Assembly (NCBI RefSeq): GCF_900187995.1
Contig: NZ_FZNZ01000025.1
Location: 1-63,449 of the forward strand
DNA from: Prevotella jejuni
GTDB lineage: Bacteria; Bacteroidota; Bacteroidia; Bacteroidales; Bacteroidaceae
DNA: 63,449 nucleotides
Direction: 5' to 3'
Shown: piece by piece, positions 1 to 9,681 of the stretch
Numbering within the stretch: position 1 is the first letter of the stretch
Layout: each line of letters starts with the position of its first letter
Program-made: the position numbers and the translations under genes
Notes under the pieces: model-generated
The model's database searches: none
What the model saw: only the letters and a program-made list of their open reading frames with translations
What the model was told of the DNA's origin: nothing

Positions 1-518
1 TACCCCCCCTTATAAAACAATCTTATTGGAGGTAAGCTTACCATGTATGTGGATTAATCTCATTCTATTAACAATCTACACATTTAACGGAAGAACCTAA
101 ATTAGCCGTTAGCTTTATTCTATTCAACGACAATAACAAGTCTCTAACATCTCTATCAACAATGTATCAGATACCCAGATACGTTTGGAGTAACCTGTGA
201 ACACCGCAGCTATCGACTTTTTACACAACTCAAGATGCTGTTTAGGAATGAAGCAAATCACTCGTAGTAATATGATAAACGAGCAAAGGTAGATATGCTG
301 TTTATGTGTTAGAACGCCTACTCTACTAAAGTCTATAAAATCACATCTACTTATTAGGAAGCCCACACAGGAGAGTATTCAATTAAAGTCTTATCGAACA
401 GCAAGATAGCACAAGCTACGAAGGAGTATCCTAAACCAAAATCTACACGCTGAAAGACATTACTCAAATATATACAAAATAATCTGTATGATTTACGATG
501 GGAGTTAAATGTTTTTGT
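1..518. other. Left-edge intergenic region, no gene recognised
   Basis: The only open frame of any size here (80 codons on the minus strand, 124-366) has no recognisable family, signal peptide or promoter, and its composition looks like chance. I see no RNA gene or array. The last ~30 bases hold the promoter of the asparaginase gene. Confidence 0.5.
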
Positions 519-526
519 TATCTTTG
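519..526 (+). promoter_or_regulatory. -7 box of ansA promoter
   Basis: TATCTTTG fits the Bacteroidota -7 consensus TAnnTTTG and lies 23 bases before the asparaginase ATG, implying a very short leader. No good TTTG -33 element is visible at the usual 19-20 base spacing. Confidence 0.6.
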
Positions 527-549
527 CAGATGTAACAAACTAATGCACG

Positions 550-1590
550 ATGAACAGAACCAACAAAGTATTACTTATTTATACAGGTGGCACCATTGGT
601 ATGGGACACAACCCACGGACAGGTGCATTGGAGCCCTTAGACTTCAACCATCTTGTTGACAACGTTCCTGAGTTCAAACTCATCCCCACGGAGGTCGATA
701 CCTATCAGTTCGACCCTCCTATCGACTCTTCCGACATGTCACCCGTGCGTTGGAAGCGATTGGTAGAAGTGATTTCTGACCGTTATGACGAGTATGATGG
801 TTTTGTTGTCTTACATGGTACAGACACGATGTCATACACGGCTTCAGTCTTGTCGTTCATGTTTGAGAACCTTACCAAGCCTATCATCCTTACAGGTTCA
901 CAACTCCCTATCGGACAGCTACGTACGGATGGTAAGGAGAACCTCATGACAAGTCTTGAATTGGCATCTGCTCATCACTTAGACGGAACCCCAATGGTAC
1001 CCGAGGTTTGTATCTACTTTAGTGGACATCTCCTTCGAGGCAATCGTTCAACAAAGCAGAATGCAGACGAGTTTAATGCGTTTGACACCTTTAACTATCC
1101 TCACCTCTGCGAAGCTGGAGTCAATTTCAACTTTAACGAACATAATATCTTAAAGCCAGACTTTACGAAACCGATGCTACCACACTTCGAGTTAGATAAC
1201 AATGTGATAATCTTTTCTCTCTTTCCTGGTATCGAGGAGCATCTTATTCATCACATGTTTGATGCACCAGAGTTACGTAGTATTGTCATGCGCTCGTATG
1301 GAAGTGGCAATGCTCCACAGCAACCTTGGCTCATGAACTTACTCCGAAAGGTCACAGAACGCAATGTCATTGTGGTCAATATCAGTCAATGTATCAGTGG
1401 ACAAGTTGAGATGAACCGTTACGACACAGGCTATCAACTCAAGGATGCAGGTGTTATCAGCGGGTATGACAGTACAGTAGAAGCTGCCGTAACGAAACTG
1501 ATGTATCTACAAGCGAAATACAACGATACAGAGACGATACGCAAATACATGAACCAGTCGATTGCTGGTGAGATTACTATCTATAATTGA
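550..1590 (+). CDS. ansA: Type I (cytoplasmic) L-asparaginase
   Basis: Hydrolyses L-asparagine to aspartate and ammonia. The 346-residue protein has both family threonine motifs: YTGGTIGMG near the N-terminus (residues 11-19, first catalytic Thr) and LHGTDTMSYTAS (88-99, second catalytic Thr with its Asp). The segment ILTGSQLPIG around residue 115-125 is also typical. Length matches E. coli AnsA (about 338 residues). There is no signal peptide, which points to the cytoplasmic type I enzyme rather than the periplasmic type II. It stands alone on the plus strand with its own -7 box and converges on the sialic-acid lyase gene, from which a long hairpin separates it. Confidence 0.93.
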   Translation: MNRTNKVLLIYTGGTIGMGHNPRTGALEPLDFNHLVDNVPEFKLIPTEVDTYQFDPPIDSSDMSPVRWKRLVEVISDRYDEYDGFVVLHGTDTMSYTASVLSFMFENLTKPIILTGSQLPIGQLRTDGKENLMTSLELASAHHLDGTPMVPEVCIYFSGHLLRGNRSTKQNADEFNAFDTFNYPHLCEAGVNFNFNEHNILKPDFTKPMLPHFELDNNVIIFSLFPGIEEHLIHHMFDAPELRSIVMRSYGSGNAPQQPWLMNLLRKVTERNVIVVNISQCISGQVEMNRYDTGYQLKDAGVISGYDSTVEAAVTKLMYLQAKYNDTETIRKYMNQSIAGEITIYN

Positions 1591-1623
1591 TAGGCAAACA
1601 GCAAACGACCGATAGAAAAGAAA

Positions 1624-1700
1624 ACAGCCCAATATTTCCCACACTCCCAACAAGTTAATTGACATTAAAAAGGGAAGAAGAAAGGGAAATATTGGGCTGT
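1624..1700. terminator. Long inverted repeat / bidirectional terminator between ansA and nanA
   Basis: A perfect 17-bp stem (1624-1640 pairing with 1684-1700) encloses a 43-base loop between two convergent genes. A T-rich flank is weak, but stem and position fit a bidirectional terminator. A shortened relative of the same sequence lies just after cas2 (47139-47190), so it may be a small dispersed element that doubles as a terminator. Confidence 0.65.
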
Positions 1701-1710
1701 ATTATGTTTG

Positions 1711-2634
1711 TTAGAACTTATTGCAACGCTCGAAGAAGCCGATTTCTTCAAGCTCCTTCTTCATCCGCACCTCTTCTTCATCCGTCATATTCTGGAATGG
1801 AACACGGTTAGGACCAAGGTCGAAGCCTATCAACTTCATAATACGCTTACCTCCAACGATATTGCCACGGAAGTGACAAATGACGTTGATAACCTCCTGT
1901 GAGAAGTTTTGTTTCTCACGTGCTGTTTCAATATCACCCTTGTTCCATGCCTCGATGATGCCTGTCAGCTCACGACCATTATAATTGGTTGTACCACCGA
2001 TACCACCTTTAGCACCGCCTTGAGCAAGACTTGGGAGGATAGTCTCGTCCTGTCCGTGTAGCATATCATACTTTCCATCCTTGTAAAGACGGCATTGATT
2101 ATACTCATAAAGACTCTCGAAGGTGTATTTGATGCCTGCGAAGTTAGGGATACGACCATCGACAGCCTTCAAGAGGTCGAGCATTGGCAAGAAAGCACCA
2201 TTGAAGGCAGGGATGTGATAATAGTAGAATGGAAGTGAAGGAGCTGCTGCTGCTATTGTCTCACAATATTTCACTAACTCCTCAATACGCCCAATCTTTG
2301 GGAAAGGAGGTGCCATAGCACCAATACCCCATGCACCTATCTTCGCTGCATGTTCGGCCAATCGCACACTCTCACGCAGGCAGCAACTACCCACATGTAC
2401 GATGACCTTGAAGCCTTCTGGGGCCACCTCTACCCAGCGTTCAGCCAACTGCATGCGCTCTTCTGTGGTGAGCATGTAGCCTTCACCAGATGAACCATTA
2501 ATGAAAACTCCCTTCAATCCGTTCTTTTGCAGCATTGTTGCATAAGCCTCTATAGGCTCAAGATTGACATCGCCATTAGCATAGAATGGCGTGAACGGTG
2601 CGTCAATTAATCCAATAATCTTTTCCATAAACAT
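1711..2634 (-). CDS. nanA: N-acetylneuraminate lyase (sialic acid aldolase)
   Basis: Member of the DapA/NanA class I aldolase family that cleaves N-acetylneuraminate to N-acetylmannosamine and pyruvate through a lysine Schiff base. Visible landmarks: GSSGEG at about 47-52 (pyruvate carboxylate binding), FYYYHIP at 136-142 with the catalytic Tyr, and GIKYT with the Schiff-base Lys at about residue 169. Length (307) is normal. YYYHIP and the sialic-acid neighbours argue for NanA over dihydrodipicolinate synthase. The start could be this Met or the Met two codons later. It is the last gene of a minus-strand group with an MFS transporter and a mutarotase, which together make a sialic-acid uptake and cleavage set. 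Confidence 0.88.
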   Translation of the reverse strand: MFMEKIIGLIDAPFTPFYANGDVNLEPIEAYATMLQKNGLKGVFINGSSGEGYMLTTEERMQLAERWVEVAPEGFKVIVHVGSCCLRESVRLAEHAAKIGAWGIGAMAPPFPKIGRIEELVKYCETIAAAAPSLPFYYYHIPAFNGAFLPMLDLLKAVDGRIPNFAGIKYTFESLYEYNQCRLYKDGKYDMLHGQDETILPSLAQGGAKGGIGGTTNYNGRELTGIIEAWNKGDIETAREKQNFSQEVINVICHFRGNIVGGKRIMKLIGFDLGPNRVPFQNMTDEEEVRMKKELEEIGFFERCNKF

Positions 2635-2725
2635 TGTTGCCCTCCACCTTTAATCCTCTAAAAGGGGGTTGTATGCGTGGGAGAGGCGATTATATGTGAT
2701 AATAATAAGCAATTATAAACATTTC

Positions 2726-3952
2726 TTACTCCATATTGTCGGTTGTTGGTCGTAGGCAAGAGAGCTGTAAGACCAGTGCTAACACAACAATACCACCTAA
2801 GATAGCAAAGCCAAGACCGAGGTCACCTCCATCCGTCCATTTGCCCAACACCTGTGTAACAGCAGCTCCCGCAAACACGCCCGTCATGTTCATAATACCA
2901 TAGGCAGTACTGCGATACTTCGAAGAAATGAACTGACAGAGGATTGGCATGTTGTTGGCATCAAACATACCATAGCCAATACCAAAGCATAAACCTGCTC
3001 CGACAACTGACACAAGACTATGGCCGAAACCCAAGAACATAAGTGACGGAACAGTAAGACCGAGTCCTATCGCACTGGTATAGACACGTCCGCGTAAGTT
3101 ACGCTGTACCCAACGGTCGGAAATAATACCACCCATGATAACACCGATGAACGATGACACGGCGATTGTTATCGTTGACATTGGTCCTGCACTTGACATA
3201 GGAATATCCAAGCTATTGGCAAACAGCGTTGGCAACCAGTTCTTTGTAGCCCAACCAGGAAGACTTGGTACGGCAAAGTAGAAGAGGATCACCCAGAAAG
3301 CCCACGTAGAGAAGACAACCGACAGACCACGGAATGGATTCTTGTTAGCTTTCGGTTCGTCATGTGAAATTGCTTTCTGTCCGTGCTTAGGATTCTCCTT
3401 TAAGAAGAGAAGTAATACTACTGAATAAACAATACCGATGATACCAAACCAATGGAAAGCGGCATGCCATGAGAACATCGCTGCTAAGGTTGCACCAAAA
3501 CCACCGACAGCCTGACCTACATAGAGGCCTGTCATGTGAATACCAATAGCCAATGAGCGTGACTTCCCCTCATGCCAATCGGCAATAAGGGACAGTGCCG
3601 CTGGAATATAAAGTGCTTCGCTGATGCCCATGAAGGCTCGAAGCCAATAAAGCTGGTCGAAACTCTCTGCATAACCCATAAGATAAGTCACGGCAGACCA
3701 CACGAAGATACTACCAACAACAAGCCACTTACGATTGACACGGTCGGCAATAATACCCGCAAAGGGGCTCACCAGTCCGTAAATCCACAAGAAGACGGCC
3801 ATCAAAGCACCGAATGCTTCAGCGTGATTGAGTTCTGCAATATCAACTTTCATAGCTTCCTGCATCGTCGACAACATCTGTCGATCCATGTAATTCAGCA
3901 GGGCAACAAACCAAAGGAGGGCAACCAATACCCAAGGATAGTATTTTTTCAT
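2726..3952 (-). CDS. MFS transporter, probable sialic acid uptake (NanT-like)
   Basis: A 12-helix major facilitator protein of 408 residues counted from the Met at 3952. That start is preferred because an upstream in-frame Met would add a polar 16-residue leader in front of KKYYPWVLVALLWFVALLNY, the first membrane helix. A conserved loop motif (GIIADRVNRKWLV) follows helix 2, and a long cytoplasmic loop is rich in Lys and His (about 200-215). Sequence style fits the anion:cation symporter group. The gene lies 91 bases upstream of nanA on the same strand, so sialic acid is the likely substrate by context; the sequence alone does not fix it. Confidence 0.8.
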   Translation of the reverse strand: MKKYYPWVLVALLWFVALLNYMDRQMLSTMQEAMKVDIAELNHAEAFGALMAVFLWIYGLVSPFAGIIADRVNRKWLVVGSIFVWSAVTYLMGYAESFDQLYWLRAFMGISEALYIPAALSLIADWHEGKSRSLAIGIHMTGLYVGQAVGGFGATLAAMFSWHAAFHWFGIIGIVYSVVLLLFLKENPKHGQKAISHDEPKANKNPFRGLSVVFSTWAFWVILFYFAVPSLPGWATKNWLPTLFANSLDIPMSSAGPMSTITIAVSSFIGVIMGGIISDRWVQRNLRGRVYTSAIGLGLTVPSLMFLGFGHSLVSVVGAGLCFGIGYGMFDANNMPILCQFISSKYRSTAYGIMNMTGVFAGAAVTQVLGKWTDGGDLGLGFAILGGIVVLALVLQLSCLRPTTDNME

Positions 3953-4161
3953 AAGAAGATTACTGCCCGCTCCCACCTCTCTATCCCTTATCATGGGCAA
4001 TAGTCGATTGTTTTGGGGATGTGATGGGCGATTAATAAATTATTGAAAATCCTTTCTAACTCCCTTATTGTAAGGGTAATATCTAACGATTTTGACTACT
4101 AATAGATTTCTTTCTAAGTCTTGTCTCTATGCTCTTCTCTAAAAAGAAAGAACAGAAGACA

Positions 4162-5259
4162 TCAGCGTTTTGGATACTTCACAACCTTATTACTGCGCAC
4201 CCTTGGCTTTAACTCGCCACCAATCACGTACAAGCCATGATGGGTCTGGGTTAAGGCAGCACCAGCACGTGCCGTTTCCGAACTCTTATAGAGCACCTTC
4301 CAGCCCGCTTTATCATAGTATAAGGTGTAGGGATTAAAGTGATACCACTCGATAGGGTGACTCAGATAATCGGGTTGAGGATGATTGACAGCCGACAAGA
4401 ACACGTCTTTATTAACACCTCCCATGACCAAGAGCTGGTCGCTACACAGGTTGATAGCTGCGCCGCCACCTACGAATAGCGGTTGATTCATATCGTCCTT
4501 CGGTCCTTCAACTACCTGCCATTCATCTGTTGTCTCGTCATATATGCATCCATCCATCGCCAATTTCGCTTCTTCACCATTCCCTGCAGGAGCAAAGCCA
4601 CCGAAGAGACAGAAGCGATTATCACCCATACTACCAGCTACAGGTTGTACGCGTACCATACCAGGGAACGGTTTTACGTCTTGCCATCCAGCTGAAAGAT
4701 TATCTAAATCAAGGCGTAACACACGATTGGAAGCCTTACCGTCCATCGCTCCGCCTGCTATATAAAGGTGTCTACCGACCAAGGATCCCGCCATGTTGTC
4801 AGCTGTGCAGGGTAGAGATGGGAGGGTTGACACCTCGGCTTTACCATCGACAATCTTGACACGATAGACCGCTCCACGACTGCCATCGTTGTTCATTCCG
4901 CCTACGACAATCATACTGTTATCGTAAGTCACCGTGACACCATAAGCCAAAGGCTCAGGCAGCATGCCAACCAACCTCCAATTCAGCTGGTCGCCATCGT
5001 CAGTTGTGGTAGCATAAATACCACGATAATAAACCTTCTTACTATCGGGAGCCAACGTATTCACAGGGAAATTACATCCACCAGCCATAACAAGTTGGTC
5101 GTCAATCCTACCTGCATAACAGGCAGACACACCCTGTTCGATACCCACCTCATCGGTAGGAAAGCCACGCATCACTATTAGGCTATCGGCATCAGAAGCA
5201 TTTGCACCCAATCCCGTCAATAAAGTTATCGTTGTCATTATTAGGTTTTTAATTCTCAT
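4162..5259 (-). CDS. nanM: Kelch-type N-acetylneuraminate epimerase / cyclically permuted mutarotase
   Basis: Secreted six-bladed kelch propeller expected to speed up anomer conversion of sialic acid. From the Met at 5259 the protein has 365 residues and a classic signal peptide (RIKNLIMTTITLLTGLGANA); an upstream in-frame Met would add 17 residues that spoil it. Kelch blade motifs recur: VMAGGCNFP, IVVGGMNN, YIAGGAMDG, CLFGGFAP, LVMGGVN, YVIGGEL. The blade order and the LPEPLAYG segment fit the cyclically permuted mutarotase family. It heads the transporter-lyase group, though a gap of about 210 bases to the transporter leaves room for a separate promoter. Confidence 0.82.
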   Translation of the reverse strand: MRIKNLIMTTITLLTGLGANASDADSLIVMRGFPTDEVGIEQGVSACYAGRIDDQLVMAGGCNFPVNTLAPDSKKVYYRGIYATTTDDGDQLNWRLVGMLPEPLAYGVTVTYDNSMIVVGGMNNDGSRGAVYRVKIVDGKAEVSTLPSLPCTADNMAGSLVGRHLYIAGGAMDGKASNRVLRLDLDNLSAGWQDVKPFPGMVRVQPVAGSMGDNRFCLFGGFAPAGNGEEAKLAMDGCIYDETTDEWQVVEGPKDDMNQPLFVGGGAAINLCSDQLLVMGGVNKDVFLSAVNHPQPDYLSHPIEWYHFNPYTLYYDKAGWKVLYKSSETARAGAALTQTHHGLYVIGGELKPRVRSNKVVKYPKR

Positions 5260-5475
5260 CGTTTTAGGTTGAATCATTGCTTGGGTTACCCCTTCCTTAC
5301 TATAAAACAACTACATCATTGCTTTTACTTATGCTTAACACATAAAATCAATACTGTATTCTTTCCTCCTACAAGCCCCATACTGACGGCATACACCTAT
5401 CTTTCTGAGAGGGTAATCGCCCACTTTCAGACTCCACATACCTATCAATTACGAATTATTATCACGAGAGGAAGA

Positions 5476-5541
5476 ATTTATTTTCATGAAAGAAAATATT
5501 TATTGTCATGAAGAAAAATATTTTTTTTCATGAAAATAATT
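5476..5541. repeat. Palindromic 22-bp tandem repeat, copy 1 (3 units)
   Basis: Three head-to-tail 22-bp units (5476-5497, 5498-5519, 5520-5541), each centred on TTTTCATGAA or a one-base variant and flanked by ATTT/AAAT, so each unit is itself close to a palindrome. The array is followed by CGAG, as in copy 2 at 17029. It lies between the cupin gene and nanM. Confidence 0.85.
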
Positions 5542-5546
5542 CGAGC

Positions 5547-5879
5547 TTAACGTAATGTTGGGACAATAGCAAGGTAGATTACGTCATGATCGGTACGGTT
5601 CTCGAACCAATGGAAGTGACCTTCTGGACAATAATGAAGCTGTCCCACCCTTGCAATCTCAGTCTTGTCATCATAATGAACAGTCAGTTCACCACTGATA
5701 ACATACATTGCTTCAAACGAGCCAACATGCTGGTGCTTCCCACTACATGCTCCCGGACGCAAAGTAGAGTACATGATACGAGCCTTATCATCCACAAAAG
5801 CACGCACGTCTAACTTACCCTCACCTCCTTTGAAGCCTTCAATATGCTCTTCCGCAATCTTGTCAAAATCAATAATCAT
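5547..5879 (-). CDS. Small cupin-domain protein
   Basis: Single-domain cupin of 110 residues. The metal-binding pattern of cupin motif 1 is visible as GKHQHVGSFEAMYVISGEL (His49, His51, Glu56), and motif 2 as GQLHYCPEGHFHWFENR (His88/His90). Substrate is unknown; such proteins bind small sugars or sense ligands. It stands between the outer-membrane receptor and the sialic-acid genes on the same strand, but a terminator-like hairpin separates it from the receptor, and the palindromic repeat separates it from nanM, so it is probably transcribed alone. Confidence 0.8.
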   Translation of the reverse strand: MIIDFDKIAEEHIEGFKGGEGKLDVRAFVDDKARIMYSTLRPGACSGKHQHVGSFEAMYVISGELTVHYDDKTEIARVGQLHYCPEGHFHWFENRTDHDVIYLAIVPTLR

Positions 5880-5968
5880 AATGTATGGTTTTTTATTCGT
5901 ATATGAAGATAGTACAAATAGACGCTATGAGCGTTCACTCACAGATTGTCTGATGCTGTCTATCAAGC

Positions 5969-5976
5969 GCAAAGGT
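5969..5976 (-). promoter_or_regulatory. -7 box upstream of cupin gene
   Basis: TACCTTTG on the minus strand matches TAnnTTTG and lies about 90 bases before the cupin start. No clear -33 element. Confidence 0.45.
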
Positions 5977-5983
5977 AAGAAAA

Positions 5984-6017
5984 AAAGCAGAGACCCCGAT
6001 AGGAGTTCTCTGCTTTT
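5984..6017 (-). terminator. Terminator after Oar-like receptor gene
   Basis: Stem AAGCAGAGA with matching TCTCTGCTT and runs of A/T on both sides. It lies just past the receptor stop codon at 6040 in the minus direction. Confidence 0.75.
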
Positions 6018-6039
6018 TTATATAGTTTTACCTTACAGA

Positions 6040-9000
6040 TTAGAATGTATAACGTAATCCGATCTGACCACGCCAACGGCTGTAGTAGTCGTTATAGTTA
6101 CGTGTTGCATAACCACCTGTGAACTGATAACGACCGTTTCTCTGGTAGTTAACAGGGCTATAGTAGACACCGAAGCCGTCACCATAGGTGTGACCCCAGT
6201 CCTTATTCAAGAGGTTACCAACATTGATGATATCGAAGCTCAACTCAAGAGAGTTAATCTGACCAGCCACCTTGAAGCTATATTTCTGTGCAAAGTGTAC
6301 ATCAAAGTGATGTTCGAACGCCAAGTTATCAGCATAACGCTTGTAGAATTCACCACGATGCTTCTTCATGTAAGAGTCATTACCAATCCAATGCTTCATC
6401 ATCGCACGCTGCATATCAGCCGTCAACTTAGGAGCTGTGAAGCCAGAACCAAATACTGCGTTAGTAAGAGCATTAGCTGAGAAGTTCGTCTCCTCGAACT
6501 GCATCTTATCAATCTGTGCATCTGTAGGAATGAAGAAGAGGTCGTTACCGTTCGCACCATCCTCGTTAACGTCACCATAATAGTAGATACTATATGGAGA
6601 ACCACTCTTAGCTTGATAGATAATACCCACTGTTGTCTGCCATTGCTTCTGTGCTCCATAGTTTACATGATAGTAAGCAGAAGCCTGAATGCGGTGAGGA
6701 ATGTTATAAGCAGAGTTGCCCAACTCTGGGTCGTTAGGGTTACGATAAGTATAATTAAATCTCCAGTTGCTCTCAGCAACAGATGATCCACCATTGTTCA
6801 CACTCATTGACTTTGTCCAAGTGTAGCTTGCCATCAAGTCAAGACCGAAGTCGAAATGCTTCTCACCCTTCAAACTCAAGTTTACTGTGTAACCCTTTGA
6901 GGTGTTGCTAAGCTTATAGACATTTGTATATGGACTACCTGCAGTCACCTTAGAAAAGAGTGGACGATTGTCTTCTACTGGTACGCCAGCACTGCCATAG
7001 ACCTCTCCTAAAGTTCTACCTGTCTGTTCGTAAGCAAGGTTCTCATACAGAATATCATTCATCGTCTTTGAGTAGATAGCCTCAGCTGTCCAATTGATAC
7101 CCAACACATCGAAGTCGAAACCGAGGTTGAAACGGAGGTTCTGCGCATACTTAAAGTTATGGTCGTAGACGTTGATAGTCTGACTTCCTAATGCTTTCAG
7201 CTTGTTTGCATTTGCTTCCTGACCATTAGGATCGAGCAAAAGTTCCAATCCTGTTGGAGAGTTAACATTGAATGATGATACCTGAATACCTGTGTTAGCA
7301 TAGTTATTACTAATCCAAACGAATGGGATACGACCAGTGAACACACCAACACCACCACGGAGAATATATCTACGGTCCTTGTTGATGTCCCAACGGAAAC
7401 CTACACGTGGACTCCAAAGAGGCGTACTTGCTAAACGCTGGTTGGTCTTTACGTTCCAACCCTTGGTGTCAGCATACTGAGCAAAAGGCTCATTAGCGGT
7501 AGGAGTGTCTATGATGATAGGTATATCCATACGCAAACCGTAGGTCAACTGAAAGTTAGTTGTTGCATCCCACTTGTCCTGTGCATAGAAACTTAACTGT
7601 GCTGCACCAAACGAAGACTCCCAGCGTGGGTCGCCTGTTACGTCTACATTAGCATGACCGTAACGGTATAGATTGATATAAGACTTCCTTGGGTCGATAG
7701 ATCCATTTATATAGTCATTATAGTAGTTGACGAAAGAGTCATAGTTCTTAAAGGTGTAACTACCAAAGAGATCTTGAAGGAAAAGGTTTGTAAACTTATA
7801 CAATTCGTTGTGAGTACCGAATGTAAAGGTGTGATTACCCTTATACCATGTCAGGTTATCCTCAAGTGTATAGATGTCTTGATCCAAGCGGTTGGCCATA
7901 GAAGAACGCTCGATACCTAAGTTCACTGCGCCACCACCTACATTATTAATAGTAACGTTTGGATACTCACCACTGATAGCACGGTTGTCTCTTACACGTA
8001 CATAGCTGGCACGAGCCTCATTGGCTACAGATGGAGAGAGGCGACTCTGCAACTCAGCTATGAATGAATTGGTTGTGCTTTCGAATGGGAAAGCATAGCT
8101 ACTACCATTGATTGATGTGCGTGAACCAGCATTATTCAACTGCACAGCATCAACAAGACTCCAACGCAAAGAGGCTTTATTGGTCTCATTGATGTTCCAG
8201 TCGAGTTTCAAACCTACCTTGTTACTCTTCGTATAGATGTCACTGGTTGAAAGAGCTATTGGGAAGTTAACTCCTTGACGATTAGCAATATCAGCAATCT
8301 TCTCCAAGATATCCTTTGCCTTCACAGCATCAACAGCTGACTGCTCAGAGCCTAATGTGTAAAGGTTTGGATAGGTCTTATTGGTCTTCTCATAGTTAGC
8401 AAAGAAGAATAACTTATCTTTGATAATCGGACCACCTAAGGTTACACCTACATTATACTCGTTCTGCTTGTTGAACTTTGGTGCATAACCACCGTCAGCG
8501 AGCGGATACTTTGAGCCTACTAAGTTCTGGTTGTTACCGAAACCATAGACACTACCATGGAAGACATTGGTTCCACTCTTGGTAATAGCATTGATAGCAC
8601 CACCTGTGAAACCGCCTTGACGAACGTCGAAAGGTGCTACGTTTACCTGAATCTGCTCAATCGTCTCCATTGAAACAGGCTGCGCACCAGCTCTACCACC
8701 GTTCGTTCCATCACCAGAAAGACCGAAAACGTCGTTGTTGGCAGCACCATCAATCATGAAAGAGTTGTAACGGTTGCTTGTTCCAGCAAATGACATAGCA
8801 CCGCTGTTTGTCGTTGTCAGCTGTGGATTAAGTCGTGCAACATCGGCAATACCATGGGTGATACTTGGCATATCAGCAATCTGCTTTGAGTTGATACTCT
8901 GTGCTGCACCAGTCTTGGTGGCGTTGACACCTGCACTACCCTTTACTACAACCTCTTGAAGTTCCTTGCTATCATCTTCGAGAGAACAAGAGAGATCCTC

Positions 9001-9300
9001 CGTCTCGCCCAATCGGAGCATCACATTATCAAAAGTCTTTGTTTTCTGACCGATGTAAGCTACAGTCACTTTGTACGGACCTCCGACACGCATACCTTGT
9101 ATAGTATAGCGGCCATCAATGTTCGTTACAGCACGGTAAATGGTCCCAGAGGGTTGGTGAGTCGCTGTGATGGTAGCACCAATAACATCTTCACCTTGAG
9201 ACATTACCTTACCACTGATTCCTGAAGTTGTAATCTGTGCCATGACAGTAGTTGTCATTGCAAGCAACAACGTAATCAAGAAAAGTAATCTTTTCTGCAT
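6040..9300 (-). CDS. Oar-like TonB-dependent outer membrane receptor
   Basis: Large outer-membrane protein of 1086 residues. Order: signal peptide (1-21), carboxypeptidase-regulatory-like beta domain (about 27-110), a TonB-box-like ELQEVVVKG at 113-121, plug domain (about 130-245, with FMIDGAANNDVFG and VDVRQGGFTGGAINAITKSG-type segments), then a 22-strand barrel ending in the aromatic IGLRYTF typical of outer-membrane insertion. It resembles the Oar/carboxypeptidase-regulatory group more than SusC because no SusD partner is beside it. It imports an unknown ligand or supports cell-surface function. A TAATTTTG -7-like box occurs at 9352-9359 on the minus strand. Confidence 0.88.
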   Translation of the reverse strand: MQKRLLFLITLLLAMTTTVMAQITTSGISGKVMSQGEDVIGATITATHQPSGTIYRAVTNIDGRYTIQGMRVGGPYKVTVAYIGQKTKTFDNVMLRLGETEDLSCSLEDDSKELQEVVVKGSAGVNATKTGAAQSINSKQIADMPSITHGIADVARLNPQLTTTNSGAMSFAGTSNRYNSFMIDGAANNDVFGLSGDGTNGGRAGAQPVSMETIEQIQVNVAPFDVRQGGFTGGAINAITKSGTNVFHGSVYGFGNNQNLVGSKYPLADGGYAPKFNKQNEYNVGVTLGGPIIKDKLFFFANYEKTNKTYPNLYTLGSEQSAVDAVKAKDILEKIADIANRQGVNFPIALSTSDIYTKSNKVGLKLDWNINETNKASLRWSLVDAVQLNNAGSRTSINGSSYAFPFESTTNSFIAELQSRLSPSVANEARASYVRVRDNRAISGEYPNVTINNVGGGAVNLGIERSSMANRLDQDIYTLEDNLTWYKGNHTFTFGTHNELYKFTNLFLQDLFGSYTFKNYDSFVNYYNDYINGSIDPRKSYINLYRYGHANVDVTGDPRWESSFGAAQLSFYAQDKWDATTNFQLTYGLRMDIPIIIDTPTANEPFAQYADTKGWNVKTNQRLASTPLWSPRVGFRWDINKDRRYILRGGVGVFTGRIPFVWISNNYANTGIQVSSFNVNSPTGLELLLDPNGQEANANKLKALGSQTINVYDHNFKYAQNLRFNLGFDFDVLGINWTAEAIYSKTMNDILYENLAYEQTGRTLGEVYGSAGVPVEDNRPLFSKVTAGSPYTNVYKLSNTSKGYTVNLSLKGEKHFDFGLDLMASYTWTKSMSVNNGGSSVAESNWRFNYTYRNPNDPELGNSAYNIPHRIQASAYYHVNYGAQKQWQTTVGIIYQAKSGSPYSIYYYGDVNEDGANGNDLFFIPTDAQIDKMQFEETNFSANALTNAVFGSGFTAPKLTADMQRAMMKHWIGNDSYMKKHRGEFYKRYADNLAFEHHFDVHFAQKYSFKVAGQINSLELSFDIINVGNLLNKDWGHTYGDGFGVYYSPVNYQRNGRYQFTGGYATRNYNDYYSRWRGQIGLRYTF

Positions 9301-9359
9301 AGTTTAGCTAAATAATTAATTATAAACAATAATGTTATTTAAATGTATCTGCAAAATTA

Positions 9360-9681
9360 AGCATTTTTTCTGATACTTACACAGGTGAGCAACGAAAAAA
9401 AACAATTTGATTGCGTACGATAAACATTTTCTCATATAACCTGATAATTGGTGTTCTTTTACCTACTACTTGTCTTATTATATATCTATTAACGCCCTTA
9501 AAAAACGGTGTTATCCTTTCTCTGCTTTGCTCCAGAGACTTGGCCCATCGCTTGGAGAGACTGCCCACATATTGTAAAGACGCTTAGCATCAATGTTGCT
9601 TATTATGATAAGTGTAATTACTCATACTCATCCGTAGAAGTATTCATCATCTACTCTACCCCTATTACACACAAAAACAGC
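9360..9681. other. Intergenic gap, nothing recognised
   Basis: About 320 bases between the receptor promoter region and the end of rsmE. A 63-codon minus-strand open frame (9377-9568) has no recognisable features. I see no repeat array or RNA. Confidence 0.4.

Noticed and set aside
124..366. 80-codon minus-strand open frame at left edge
   Set aside because: No family, signal peptide or promoter; composition looks random.
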